Positions 1 to 12,371 are shown, numbered from the stretch's first letter. The stretch: 64,000 bases of DNA from Dastarcus helophoroides (GCA_028583605.1 CM053335.1:15932053-15996052); one strand, 5' to 3'. Numbers and translations are program-made. The notes: generated by a model from the letters alone, not told the origin.

Positions 1-1731
1 TACATTTATCTATGCATCTAGTCGAATGCGTATAAATGTTGTTGTGTATTGTGAATTCTGATTGTGATTGTGATCAACTGTGACTGTGATCAACTGTGAC
101 TGTGATCAACTGTGATTGTGGAAAAATTCAACAAAACATGGAAGAGCTGAGCAGTCAAAAGTGACCATGTTCTACAAGCGACAGCAAATGACAAGGTATG
201 TGCTAGCCTCATAGGGTCGCACATAAACGACACAATAACAAACGTTTATAATATTAATTCTTCTATAAACATACACACCGTCGGTGGCCAACAAAAAGTT
301 CTTCCAAATCCCACCCCCGATTCCTATTTACATTCGACTATCTCCAGGCTAGAACCGAGCTGAATCGATAATTCGCAAGCGTAGACATAAATTAAAGCGG
401 CGGCAAGTGTTGTAGTTCTGCATGTGACGTCTATGAACTTTTTGCAAGTGCATTGTAGTCCGTCTGTAATCAAACACCCCAATGAGTGGGGTGAGTCGTA
501 AGATAAAACATGCACCCCCAGTTCGATCACCCCAGCTTATACAATAACCCTCGAACAGCGTTGCGTAATGCCCCACATCGGGGACCTTGCCTCGTATACG
601 GACTTATGATCGCCTCCGGCATGTCATATTTTGCTCTCGATATTAGATTGTCACGTTGTTTGGTCGCGGAGATACGGAATATTGGATGTTATTGGAATAA
701 TTTACACGTTCTGTTTGTTGTAGGCGAACATTATTCGCCGCTTCGTTGTTTTGCTATCTTGAATGTCTGGATATTATTTTTAAAATGTGCTTAGATGACC
801 TTGTTAATACGAGCCCATAGAATATTAAATCTTTTAAAATTCTATGCACTTAATAAATTAGATAGTTACGTTGTAATGTGGATATATATCGGGTGTTCAA
901 TTGAAAAAGTCATCATGACATTTTATCGTATTTTTACCATATATCTTAAATAGTTGTCAGAAATTGACAAATGAAAGGTTTTGATACATTTGAACCACTA
1001 TTATAACAAGTAGTAAGTTGAAACTCAGGATTTTAGGAAAAACGCTCAAAATTCGAAAAAAATTAGATTTTAAAAGAAAAATATTCGAATTTATTTGCGA
1101 GTAATCGTAAAAAGTTCGAATCGTATTCAAACTCAATATTTTTTGATACGAACCAGAAAATTTTTAGATTAAAACCAGAATTTGTCAAAAACGATTTTAA
1201 TTATTAGAAGATGACTAGATTTTGAGTTTGGAATTGAAATTTTATTTTAAAAAAACTAGCAATTACAAGCACTTCGTCTGTCGCCTTTATAACTTAACGG
1301 AGAAATTGGCCCCAAGAGAGTTTTTAAATTCGTTTATTTGGCGAACCATTTGTTTTGGTGTAACGTTTTTTTTTGTCCCTAATCGGACCAGTAATTAGGA
1401 AACAGTAATTAGAACCAGATATGTCGTAAGATAGCGATGGATGGTGCATTGTCGATCAAACATACTTTCTCATTTATAAAATTAGTTTGGAATGACGTAA
1501 TACAACCAACTAATGAGCTGTGCACAGTTTTAAAGAGTTCGTGCAGATTACAGAATGATGTTTTGTTCAAATTCTTTAATATGATTTTACGTATATTTAG
1601 CTACTAACCGAGTCTCCAGCCATATATTGAGTAGGAAAGTTGCGTCCTATCGGGTGTTATGACGCTGTCATATTATTATTGTGAAATATTTCCAAGTGCA
1701 AAGTTACACTAAGTTTGTGCCTTATCGTCAG
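1..1731. other. AT-rich intergenic or intronic sequence, no gene recognised
   Basis: No convincing coding exon, RNA gene or transposon end was found here. A short three-unit minisatellite is listed separately. Positions 480-800 are somewhat richer in G+C than the rest, and the open frame there (510-794, +) has no recognisable domain. The remainder is diverged AT-rich sequence with TTCGAA-like motifs of the kind that recurs through the window. Confidence 0.5.
71..118. repeat. 16-bp minisatellite, three units
   Basis: Three consecutive 16-bp units of the form TGATCAACTGTGACTG start at 71, 87 and 103. The last differs by one base, and a partial unit precedes the first. This is a simple local duplication with no sign of function. 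Confidence 0.85.
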
Positions 1732-1870
1732 ATGATGCTGACATCGCTCTCAGTTTACATAGAAAGTGGAGTAAAATTGTTCACTCTTTCTGGACACAAT
1801 ATTAGTTTGGAGGCATCTGGAACAGTTTTTCGGGATCAATCATATCCTACTAACTATCCCGCATTCAAAA
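1732..1870 (+). CDS. Candidate coding exon with weak CUB-domain-like end (speculative)
   Basis: An open frame follows a possible splice acceptor (TATCGTCAG ending at 1731) and ends at a consensus donor GTAAGT at 1871. It begins with two ATG codons and encodes about 46 residues, with an exon end in phase 1. The C-terminal part contains SGTVFRDQSYPTNYP, which resembles the first strand of CUB domains (SGTI-SPNYP-NYP), a family whose exons often have phase 1 borders. No cysteine or second CUB exon was found downstream, where the sequence becomes satellite. It may be an isolated exon of a gene with long introns, a decayed exon, or chance. Confidence 0.2.
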
Positions 1871-1899
1871 GTAAGTTCGCACCAATTTTCGTCAAAATT

Positions 1900-2120
1900 A
1901 CTTTAGTAATTGAGTCACGAAAAGCGAACAGACAGATAGACAAACGCTCTCTCGCATTTATATGTTATTTAAAAGTACATACATTAAAAATGTGCTGAAA
2001 TTTTGAGAAAAAGTCGGGTAAACTTCAGTAATTGAGTCACGAAAAGCAAACAGACAGACAGACAAACGCTCTTTCCCATTTATATGTCCGTTAAAAGTAC
2101 ATACGTTAAAAATGTGATAA
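1900..2120. repeat. 122-bp direct duplication
   Basis: Two copies of about 122 bp are recognisable by AGTAATTGAGTCACGAAAAG (near 1905 and 2027), then a GACAGACAGACAAACGCTCT-type run, CATTTATATGT and TTAAAAGTACATAC. The copies are about 90% alike by eye. The unit is unrelated to the satellite that starts 500 bp downstream. Confidence 0.8.
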
Positions 2121-2589
2121 CGAGAAAACGTCACGTCGAGAATTTGTTTTGGAAATTTAAATTTAATTTAATTTAAATTTTTCAGGATTTACGAGTTTCT
2201 TTCGAAACTTGAGCTTAATACGTCACTTTTTTCATTTACTTATGTTCTTAATATTCCGTCTTCGATCTCAAACATTCGACTTTATTCCTGATATTTGCAA
2301 CAAGAGTCATTTTTTTCTAGTCGAAGTTAAAATTACGAAAAAAAAATGTTAAAAGTCGCAATTTCCATCTTTACAAAAATGTTTTCATTTGGAGGAAGGG
2401 GGTCTTTGCTTCTCTAGCTTCGATAGAAACACGTCTCTGCATAAGAAAGAATTTAAGTCTCTAAGAAGAGACTTAGATTCTTTAAAAAACCAAGATAGAG
2501 CGTTTAAAGTGTAAAAGTGACCAAATCAGTTGGTGTTCAAGTAAAAAATGGATCAGGTGTAGCGTGATTTTGTTGTTAGAAGAGGACGC
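2121..2589. other. AT-rich spacer before the satellite
   Basis: No gene or clear repeat is seen. The last 100 bp drift into diverged satellite sequence, with a degenerate unit around 2590. Confidence 0.5.
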
Positions 2590-5500
2590 AATGAAAAAGG
2601 CATCACTTATTGATTCCAAAGATGGAATTATGGTGGAAACAGACAATATTACTGATGAACTTTCGTTTTTCATTCAAATTTTGACCACCAAGGATCCGCA
2701 AATGATTATTAAGATGAATCGAAGATACTCGAATACCTAAAATTATGATGACATGAAGGCAAAATTATTGGGGAAAAAGAAAATATTACTGATGAACTTT
2801 TGTCTTCTATTGAAATTTCGAAAACCAAATGATCATTTTGATGGATTGGAGGTACTCCAATACGTAAGATGATGATATGAAGGCAAAACTATTGTGGAAA
2901 AAGAACATATTACTGATGAACTTTCGTTTTGCATTAAAATTTTGACCACCAAATGACCATTAAGATGGATTGATGGATCAAAGAGATGATATGAAGACAA
3001 AATTATAGTGGGAAAAGAAAATATTACTGATGAACTTTAGTTTTTCATGGAAATTTTGACCACCAAATAATTATTAAGACAGGTGGAAGGTACCCAAATG
3101 TGTAAGATGATGAAATGAAGGCAAAATTATGATGGAAAAAGACAATGGTACTGATCAATTTTCGATTTTCATTGAAATGATTATTTAGATTAATTGAAGG
3201 TACCCGATTACGTAACATTATGATCATATGAAGGCAACATTATTGTGGAAAAAGAAAATATTACTGATGAACTTTCGTTTTTCATTGAAATTTTGACCAC
3301 CAATTGATTACTGAGATGGATTGAAGGTACCCAAATACCTAACATGATGATATGAAGGCAAAATTTTGGTGGAAAAAGAAAATATTGCTGATGAATTTTC
3401 GTTTTTCGTAGAATTTTTGACCACCAAATGATCACTAAGATGGATTGAAGGTGCCCCCCCTGCGTAAGATTATGGCGACATGAAGGCAAAATTATAGTGG
3501 AAAAATAAAATAATACTGATGAACTTTCGTTTTTCATTGAAATTTTGACCACCAAATGATTATTAAGACAGGTGGAAGGTAGCCAAATGTATAAGATGAT
3601 GATATGAAGGCAATATTATTTTGGAAAAAGAAAATATTACTGATGAACGTTCGTGTTTCATTGAAATATTGAGCACCAAATGATTATTTAGACGAATTGA
3701 AGGTACCCAATTACGTAACATTATGATGATATGAAGGCAACATTATTGTGGAAAAAGAAAATATTACTGATAAACTTTCGTTTTTCATTGAAATTTTGAC
3801 CACCAATTGATTACTGAGGTGGATTGAAGGTACCCAAATACCTAAGACGATGATATGAAGGCAAAATTTTGGTGGAAAAAGAAAATATTGCTGATGAATT
3901 TTCGTTTTTCGTAGAATTTATGACCACCAAATGATCACTAAGATGGATTGGAGGTACCCCACTGCGTAAGATTATGGTGACATGAAGGCAACATTATTGT
4001 GGAAAAAGAAAATATTACTGATGAACTTTCGTTTTTTATTGAAATTTTGACCACCAAACGATTATTAAAATGGATTAAAGCTGCCCAAATACGTAGGATG
4101 ATGATAATATGAAGGCAAAATTATACTGGAAGAAGAACGTGTTACTGATGAACTTTCCGTTTTCATTGAAATTTTGACCACCAACTGAGTATTAGGATGG
4201 ATGGGAGGTATTTAAATGTGAATATGTGTAAGATTATGATGACATGAAGACAAAATTATAGTGGAAAAAAAAATCACTACAGATGAACTTTCGTTTTTCA
4301 TTAAAATTTTGACCACCAAATGATCATTAAGATGAGTTGAAGATACCCAGATACGTTAGATGATGATATGAAGGCAATATTTTGATGGAAAAAGAAAATA
4401 TTACTGATGAACTTTCATTTTCCATTAAAATGTTGACCACCAAAACATCATTAAGATGAATTGAAGGTACTCGACATTGTAGGATTATGACGACATGAAG
4501 GCAAAATTATAGTGGAAAAAGAAAATATTACTGATGAACTTTCGTTTTTCATAAAAATTTTGACCACCAAATGATGATTAAGATGAATTGAGGGTACCCA
4601 AATGCATTAGACGATGACGTGAAGGCAAAATTATGATGGAAAAAGAAAATATTACTGATGAACTTTCATTTTCCATTAAAATGTTGACCACCAAAACATC
4701 ATTAAGATGAATTGAAGGTACTCGACTGCGTAGGATTATGACGACATGAAGGCAAAATTATAGTGGAAAAAGAAAATATTACTGATGAACTTTCGTTTTT
4801 CATAAAAATTTTGACCACCAAATGATGATTAAGATGAATTGAAGGTACCCAAATGCATTAGACGATGACATGAAGGCAAAACTATGATGGAAAAAGAAAA
4901 TATTACTGATGAACTTTCATTTTCCATTAAAATGTTGACCACCAAAACATCATTAAGATGAATTGAAGGTACTCGACTGCGTAGGATTATGACGACATGA
5001 AGGCAAAATTATAGTGGAAAAAGAAAATATTACTGATGAACTTTCGTTTTTCATAAAAATTTTGACCACCAAATGATGATCAAGATGAATTGAAGGTACC
5101 CAAATGCGTAAGACGATGATATGAAGGCAAAATTATGGTGGAAAAGGAAAATCTTATTGATGAACTTTCATTTTCCATTAAAATGTTGACCACCAAAACA
5201 TCATTAAGATGAATTGAAGGTACTCGACTGCGTAGGATTATGACGACATGAAGGCAAAATTATAGTGGAAAAAGAAAATATTACTGATGAACTTTCATTT
5301 TTCATTAAAATATTGACCACCAAATAATAATTAGAATGAAAACTTTGATGACTAAAGTTTCTGACATAACCAATGGATAAGGTGTAACCTAGAAAAATAT
5401 ACCATATGAAGACAAAGTAGTGGTGGAAAAAGAAAATATTACTGATGATTTTTTGTTTTTCATTAAAATTTTGACCACCAAACAACCATGAAGACGGATT

Positions 5501-7215
5501 GGAGGTACCCGAATACGTAAGATGACGATATGAAGGCAATATTATTGTGGAAAAAGAAAATATTACTGATGAACTTTCGTTTTTCATAAAAATATTGACC
5601 ACCAAATGATGATTAAGATAAATTGGAGGTGCCCAAATGCATTAAACGATGACATGAAGGCAAAATTATGATGGAAAAAGAAAATATTACTGATGAACTT
5701 TCATTTTCCATTAAAATGTTGACCACCAAAACATCATTAAGATGAATTGAAGGTACTCGACTGCGTAGGATTATGACGACATGAAGGCAAAATTATAGTG
5801 GAAAAAGAAAATATTACTGATGAACTTTCGTTTTTCATAAAAATTTTGACCACCAAATGATGATCAAGATGAATTGAAGGTACCTAAACGCGTAAGACGA
5901 TGATATGAAGGCAAAATCATGGTGGAAAAAGAAAATATTATTGATGAACTTTCGTTTTTCATTAAAATTTTGACCACCAAATAGTCATTAAGATGAATTG
6001 AAGGTACCCGACTGCGTAGGATTATGACGACATGAAGGCAAAATTATAGTGGAAAAAGAAAATATTACTGATGAAATTTCATTTTTCATTAAAATATTAA
6101 CCACCAAATAATGATTAGAATGAAAACTTTGATGACTAAAGTTTCTGACGTAACCAATGGATAAGGTGTAACCTAGAAAAATATATCATATGAAGACAAA
6201 GTAGTGGTGGAAAAAGAATATATTACTGATGATTTTTTGTTTTTCATTAAAATTTTGACCACCAAACGACCATGAAGACGGATTGGAGGTACCCGAATAC
6301 GTAAGATGACGATATGAAGGCAATATTATTTTGGAAAAAGAAAATATTACTGATGAACTTTCGTGTTTCATTGAAATTTTTGACCACCAAAAAATGATTA
6401 AGATAAAGCTTCTGATTAGTTCTTAAGGTTTCTGGCATAACTAGTCGATAAGGTGCAGCCTATAAAAATGTACCATCGAAGACAAAATTGTGGTGGAAAA
6501 AGAAACTATTACTGATGAACGTTTGTTTTTCATTAAAATTTTGACCACCAAATGGTTAAGATGGATTGAAGGCACCCAAATGCATAAGACGATGATATGA
6601 AGGCAAAATTATGCTGGAAAAAGAAAATCTTATTGATGAACTTTCGTTTTTCATTAAAATTTTGACCACCAAATAGTCACTAAGATGAATTGAAGATACC
6701 CGACTGCGTAGGATTATGACGACATGAAGGCAAAATTATAGTGGAAAAAGAAAATATTACTGATGAACTTTCGTTTTTCATAAAAATTTTGACCACCAAA
6801 TGATGATCTAGATGAATTGAAGGTACCCAAACGCGTAAGACGATGACATGAAGGCAAAATTATGGTGGAAAAAGAAAATATTATTGATGAACTTTCGTTT
6901 TTCATTGAAATTTTGTCCACCAAATAGTCATTAAGATGAATTGAAGGTACCCGACTGAGTAGGATTATGACGACATGAAGGCAAAATTATAGTGGAAAAA
7001 GAAAATATTGTTGATGAACTTTCATCTTCCATTGAAATTTTGACCACCAAATGAATATTATGCTTTGAAGATTGAGAAGAAGATTGAGATTGAAAGTACC
7101 CAAATACGTAACATAATGATATGAAGGCAATATTATCGTGGATAAAGAAAATATTACTGATGAACTTTCGTTTTTCATTGAAATTTTAACCACCAAATGG
7201 TTAAGATGGATTGAT
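2590..7215. repeat. ~125-bp satellite array, about 37 monomers, with dimeric higher-order repeat
   Basis: The monomer is marked by ATATTACTGATGAACTTTCG, then TTTTGACCACCAAATGAT, GAAGGTACCC and ATGAAGGCAAAATTAT. Successive GACCACC marks lie 123-128 bp apart. From about 4430 to 5240 two monomer types alternate, one with ACTCGACTGCGTAGGATTATG and one with ACCCAAATGCATTAGACGAT, giving a 250-251 bp dimer. Longer variant monomers with an extra AAAACTTTGATGACTAAAG block occur at 5338 and 6122, which are 784 bp apart, and a related one lies near 6395. Minus-strand open frames of 60-133 codons here simply translate the monomer. Array edges are more diverged than the middle, as expected for homogenisation by unequal exchange. 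Confidence 0.95.
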
Positions 7216-8280
7216 GGTACCGAATTCGTGAAATTGTGAAGGCGATCTACTGTTTACTTTAATATGAAACTTCCGACACTAGTTTCTAGTGTCTTTAGTA
7301 AAACTATTCGATAACGTACCGTTTAGAAAAATGTTCCATATGAAAACAAAGCGATGGTGGAAAAAGAAACGAAATTGAAAAAAAATTCCTCTTAAATATT
7401 AAAATTATAATAAAATGGTGAACGTATTAAATTAGGAATGATCCATATCCATGCAATTTAATTCAAGTTCCAAGTTGTGGCTTTCTGGGTTTCTGAAAGG
7501 TTATGCATTCTGCTAATCTCGCCAGTGACAAATAGAGAAATTAATTTGGTTAACACCGGCTGGACTTACCATTTTCCATTTTGTTCTGGATTCGTTGCAC
7601 GAATTGTTGAAATGAGCCTGCTCTTGGCATTCACCGCGTGCCTTATGGATTAAATATGAACATAGAGGCCCACAGTGAACACTAGGAGAATGACAAAAGC
7701 TCGATGACGTCTTGTTTATCACTTTTTTTACACCATACACACACTCACTAATAGTTGAAAGAAGTAGCACCTTTAGTTTTAATCTCACGGAAGTTTTTCA
7801 CTTGGTGATCAATCTGCAACGATAGGAACATTACTAACTCAATTTATATATAGTTATATGGTTAACTTGCCACTGGGGTAACTCCCCATGTGTCAAGGCA
7901 TGACTCGAGTGAACTTCACAGGACGTTATTCTGAATATTTTATGGTGGTGACGAAGGAATCAAATTGACGGATCCACTGATCCTATAATTGAACTTTTCC
8001 CGAGTTTCTATCGGTCATAATATTGGTTTTTCAATTTATTCAAACATAAAGAGTGTTTATGTTGATGGGAAAACCTACAGTTTACAAAGAATTTATGCAG
8101 CTGGGTCACGCAATACTTTTCGAGGGTGGAAGAGGGGCGGATCGTTCGGGTCGTGAGTGAATATTAAAATAATCCCCGATTCCCTTTAGTTTACTTATAA
8201 AAACTGAAAGACGAGCGTTTTGAGAACACTGACCTAGTTTTCTTTTGGTTTGATCTAACTCATACTGATTATGGTGGAGC
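7216..8280. other. Satellite tail and unassigned AT-rich sequence
   Basis: To about 7360 this is a diverged relative of the long satellite variant (CCATATGAAAACAAAGCGATGGTGGAAAAAG-like, in shorter matching blocks). The rest holds no recognised gene. A minus-strand frame at 7513-7788 encodes a cysteine-containing peptide but has only a GTG start and an upstream in-frame stop, so it is not called. Confidence 0.5.
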
Positions 8281-8445
8281 GGACTGATCCTTGATTATCT
8301 TCAAAAATTGAAATACAAATCTTGACGAGAGATACTCAGTATCTCTCTGAAGATGATAGTTTGGCTGTCGAAACGCGTTAGAGCAACCTTTGTTGTGTTT
8401 TTTAATCGTTCTTGGCTTTAGGGCACAAGATTTGTATTTCATACT
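8281..8445 (+). mobile_element. Dispersed palindromic element, copy 1, Penelope-like pLTR or retrozyme-like relic
   Basis: The copy starts with GGACTGATCCTTGATTATCT and TTCAAAAATTGAAATAC, the same terminal sequence as at 13157 and the inverse of the end at 43279. It then has an 8-bp hairpin (AGAGATAC TCA GTATCTCT), a hammerhead-like core (separate entry), AGAGCAACCTTTGTTGTG and the inverted end TTTGTATTTCA. The other copies show that the full element has inverted termini. Terminal inverted repeats plus a hammerhead match what is known of Penelope-like elements. No reverse transcriptase is present, so the family assignment is inference. Confidence 0.6.
8343..8383 (+). ncRNA. Hammerhead-ribozyme-like motif (intact core)
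   Basis: In order: stem I strand CTCT (8343-8346); catalytic box CTGAAGA (8347-8353), which fits CUGANGA; one T; stem II GATAGT-TTG-GCTGTC (8355-8369, one G.T pair); GAAA (8370-8373); then ACGCGT (8373-8378) forming a two-base-pair stem III with a GC loop; U at the cleavage position; and AGAG (8380-8383) pairing with CTCT. ACGCGT is self-complementary, so two molecules could form a longer shared stem III, as described for hammerheads with tiny stem III in Penelope-like elements. The extra T before stem II is unusual. Activity is untested. Confidence 0.5.
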
Positions 8446-9659
8446 GATTAGTTGAATGGATTAGGATGCTTAAATTGGTGAAATAAGCGATTGGTTGGTT
8501 GAAAATGGGAAAAGGTTTAGTATCGGGGAAAAGGTTTGGTATCTGTGAAACTTTCGATCAAATCGTCCCTCATTACTAACGGGTGAAGGGTCGTTTGACC
8601 AAATCTTATTCTTGCTTTGGACCACAAAAGTTTAATGCCAATATAATGATGAAGTTGGACTTGCTAAGCTTTTGGAAATTTCGTGGATCACTTCTGGTGA
8701 TACGATAGAGCATCTGCAGTCCATTTATTGATGGTGAAGTCAAAATTTTTTACTTTGAATGACATAACTCAAGAAAAATCATTAGAAAAGGCTCGGAAAT
8801 GAATCAAATTAAAGATAGTTGAATTACCTAGAAGAGCATGAGATCATTGGACAAAAAAACTGGATCTTTTTAAATATCTTTCTAAATATAAACAAAATTT
8901 TGGAAAAGTGTGGAGCAGGTGTACTCCTTATGATTAATCAAAAACTACGGCGCTGACAAAATTGTTCCTTTAAGATCTGAATACTAGAAATTTGGAGTTC
9001 CATTTTGCTTCTTTTTATTTTTCTCTACGAGGATTTGTCGTTGAGTTGCAGCTTTTTGAAAACCGGCTTTGTTATATCCAGAGACGTTATACCTCTTAAA
9101 TGTCATATTCTAGCGCTACCAACAATGTTTAGGGATCAAATCTTGTCTTGATAGTAATATTCATCAAAATAAAAAATAAATGTATAGTTACCCCAAAGTT
9201 GGAATCAAATGACTTAGATATCGGATTCGTGGTGTGAAAACCAGATAAATCGTGATAAAAACTTTTGGTAAACATATCGCATCGATTGAACGGAGTTCGG
9301 GATTTTCGGCTGACGATGACATATCGCAAAGTGTGTGTCGTGACGTTGCCCTTTCCTACTCTAAATATATCCTTTTCCGTAATTGATTCAACAAAAAACC
9401 ACACCACATTAATGATATGGTCGCATTATAACTAGACGCGATATCGACCACACGATACGTACAATAACACGTTGGAGCCGTCGCGGCGCTGTGACGTCAT
9501 ATTTTCACGCTATTGCCACGTGTTGTAACAGCTGATAGGAGCGCTTGGGGTCTCGTCCTTAGTCGAAGGGACGAGATTGCTGAACCGGCGTCGCCTGATA
9601 TGATAAAATATGACACGTTTAATGGGATTGAATTTGGGAATGTGGCGATCTCGAGTCTG
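8446..9659. other. Unassigned sequence with a short CpG-richer patch
   Basis: No gene is recognised. The patch at about 9420-9600 is richer in CpG. It holds TGACGTCA near 9491, CACGTG near 9518, CAGCTG near 9529 and a hairpin with 7-8 bp arms (CTCGTCC ... GGACGAG, about 9553-9576). It could be regulatory, or the left flank of the following satellite. Nothing proves either. Confidence 0.35.
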
Positions 9660-10198
9660 AACTTGTTAGAAAACCACTCTATGAGATGCATTTACCAAAG
9701 AATTCTTGTTTATACAATGAAATTTATTTCGGGTATCTCGAAAACGGCTCCAACGATTTGAATCAAATTTTGTATTTGGATCAAGTTTTGCTTTGTAAAT
9801 CGATCTATGTAGGTGACCTCCCACCAAAACCAAAATTTTGCGCAAAAAAAACATTTTATGCAGTGTCATCTCGTGAATCTTTAATGTACTTCCTTCTGGA
9901 TGTTGGCATACCACTCTCTATGAGATCGGGCTACCAAACAATGCTTGTTTATATATATAAATTTATTTCGTGTATCTCGGAAACGGCTCTAACGATTCGG
10001 ATCAAACTTTGTATTTGGATCAAGTAGTGCTTTATAAATCCATCTATGTAGATGACTTCCCACAAAAACTCCATTTCGCACACAAAAAAAATTATAATTT
10101 TATACAGTGCCAACTCGTGAATCTTTAATGTACTTGCAGTGTTGCTTCTGGCTGTTGGCATACCACTCTCTATGGGATCGGGCTACCAAACAATTCTT

Positions 10199-10256
<58 letters not shown>

Positions 10257-11960
10257 TTATTTCGTGTATCTCGGAAACGGCCCTAACGATTTGGATCAAA
10301 TTTTGAATTTGGAACAAGTTTTGCTTTGTAAGTCCATCCATATATCTGACTTTCCCGAAAAAATGCGATTTTGTACAAAAAAAAACATTTTCTATGGCGC
10401 CGTCTCGTAAATCTTTAATGTACTTGCTTTGTTGCTTTTTGGATGTTAGTATTCACTCTCTATGAGATGGCGCTACCAAAAAATTCTTGTTTATATATAT
10501 AAATTTATTTCGTACATCTCGGAAACGGTTCTAACGATTTCGCTCAAATTTTGTATCTGGATTAATTTTTGCTTTGTAAGTCCATCCATATAGGTGAATT
10601 TCCTGAAAAAACTCGATTTTGCATCAAAAAATTACATTTTCTAGAGCGCCATCTCGTAAATCTTTAATGTACTTGCATTGTTACTTTTGGATGTTACCAT
10701 ACTACTCTCCATGAGATGGCGCTACCAAACAATACTTGTTTATATATATAAATTTATTTTGAGTATCTCGAAAACGGCTCTAACGATTTGGATCAAATTT
10801 TGTATTTGGATCAAGTTTTGCTTTGTAAATTTATCTATGCAGGTGATCTCCCGAAAAAAACTCAATTATGCACAAAAAAACCTTTTTCAAACAGCGTTAT
10901 CTCGTAAATCTTTAATGTACTTGCATTTTGGCTTCTGGATGGTACCATACTACTCTCCATGAGATGGCGCTACTAAACAATACTTGTTTATATATATAAA
11001 TTTATTTTGAGTATCTCGAAAACGGCTCTAACGATTTGGATCAAATTTTGTATTTGGATCAAGTTTTGCTTTATAAATCTATCTATGCAGGTGATCTCCC
11101 GAAAAAAACTCAATTATGCGCAAAAAAACCTTTTTCAAACAGCGTTATCTCGTAAATCTTTAATGTACTTGCATTTTGGCTTCTGGATGGTACCATACTA
11201 CTCTCCATGAGATGGCGCTACCAAAAAATTTCTATTTGTATATATAAATTTATTTCGTGTTTCTCGAAAACGGCTCTAACGATTTGGATCAAATTTTGTA
11301 TTTGGATCAAGTTTTGCTTTGTAAATCTATCTATGCAGGTGATCTCCCGAAAAAAACTCAATTATGCACAAAAAAACCTTTTTCAAACAGCGTTATCTCG
11401 TAAATCTTTAATGTACTTGCATTTTGGCTTCTGGATGGTACCATACTACTCTCCATGAGATGGCGCTACCAAACAATACTTGTTTATATATATAAATTTA
11501 TTTTGAGTATCTCGAAAACGGCTCTAACGATTTGGATCAAATTTTGTATTTGGATCAAGTTTTGCTTTGTTAATCTATCTATGCAGGTGATCTCCCGAAA
11601 AAAACTCAATTATGCACAAAAAAACCTTTTTTAAACAGCGTCATCTCGTAAATCTTTAATGTACTTGCATTTTGGCTTTTGGATGGTACCATACTACTTT
11701 CCATGAGATGGCGCTACCAAAAAATTCCTATTTATATATATAAATTTATTTCGTGTTTCTCGAAAACGGCTCTAACGATTTGGATCAAACTTTGTATTTA
11801 GATGAGGTTTCGCTTGTCAAGTTAACCTGTATAAGCGTTTTTCCTGAAAAAATACGATTTTTGCACAAAAAAGAAGACTTTTTCAATGAAGCCATCTTGT
11901 AACTCTTTAAGCTAATTGCTATGGAATGTTAGCATTCTCCTCTTCAGAAGATAGCGTTAC
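9660..11960. repeat. 248-bp satellite, nine units
   Basis: The mark ATCTCGAAAACGGCTCTAAC recurs at 9735, 9974, 10268, 10516, 10765, 11013, 11261, 11509 and 11757, mostly 248 bp apart. Other marks are GATTTGGATCAAATTTTGTA, GGTGATCTCCCGAAAAAAAC, AATCTTTAATGTACTTGCAT and CATGAGATGGCGCTACCAAA. The central units (10765-11757) are almost identical, while the first and last are diverged. The third unit is longer (294 bp from the previous mark) because its TATATA stretch expanded. The 60-95-codon + frames that repeat across units are translations of the satellite, not genes. Confidence 0.95.
10203..10252. repeat. (TA)n microsatellite inside the 248-bp satellite
   Basis: About 25 TA dinucleotides sit where other units have only TATATATA. 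It is a recent expansion in one satellite unit and accounts for that unit's extra length. Confidence 0.95.
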
Positions 11961-12143
11961 AGGACGTTAGAAGCTTTAATCGAATTTTAGCTTCAAATTA
12001 ACGCCAAAAATCGAATTTAAACTTGGAAATTGTCAAAAAAATAGGAAACATTATCACATTGGCGAGTAATGGTAGAATTCGTTCGGAAATATATGTTATG
12101 TTCGAATCGTAAATGAAATTTAAACGTAAAGCTGGATCCATAG

Positions 12144-12291
12144 TGTAACGAAATGTAAATTGTAGAATTTAGTACGTAAGAAAAGTTTCTAGAAAGATCT
12201 GATAAGTGGAAAGCGGCCGCGATAACGAGGCAAACGGCAGATAAGCGTTCCAATAATTTCGGCATACGATAAGCCTTATCTGCCGAAAACT
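12144..12291 (+). mobile_element. LTR fragment, left arm of a fold-back structure
   Basis: The sequence begins TGTAACGAAATG and runs through AAAAGTTTCTAGAAAGATCT, AAGCGGCCGCGATAAC, ATAAGCGTTCC and CCTTATCTGCCGAAAACT. This is the same order as the 5' half of the solo LTR at 14080-14430, but in the opposite orientation. It is joined directly to an inverted copy of its own first 80 bases at 12292. Confidence 0.8.
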
Positions 12292-12371
12292 TCGTTATCG
12301 CAGCCGCTTTCCACTTATCAGATCTTTCTAGAAACTTTTCTTACGTACTAAATTCTACAATTTACATTTCG
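12292..12371 (-). mobile_element. Inverted LTR fragment, right arm of the fold-back structure
   Basis: These 80 bases are the reverse complement of about 12149-12228 with a single mismatch (CGCAGCC versus CGCGGCC). Together they form a hairpin with 80-bp arms and a 64-nt spacer, and the spacer itself contains CGGCAGATAAG ... CTTATCTGCCG. The 3' edge runs straight into the 56-bp tandem repeat, which starts with the same LTR-end sequence. Confidence 0.85.

Noticed and set aside
2590..7215. CTGATGA ... GAAA in the ~125-bp satellite as a hammerhead ribozyme
   Set aside because: The 16 bases between CTGATGA and GAAA cannot form stem II, and no stem I or III partner is present.
7513..7788. Minus-strand cysteine-containing secreted peptide (CSYLIHKARGEC)
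   Set aside because: The frame starts at GTG with an in-frame stop shortly upstream, no ATG before the cysteines, and an incomplete cysteine pattern.
12017..12265. 82-codon minus frame with signal-like start
   Set aside because: It lies mostly in the LTR fold-back fragment and has no independent support.
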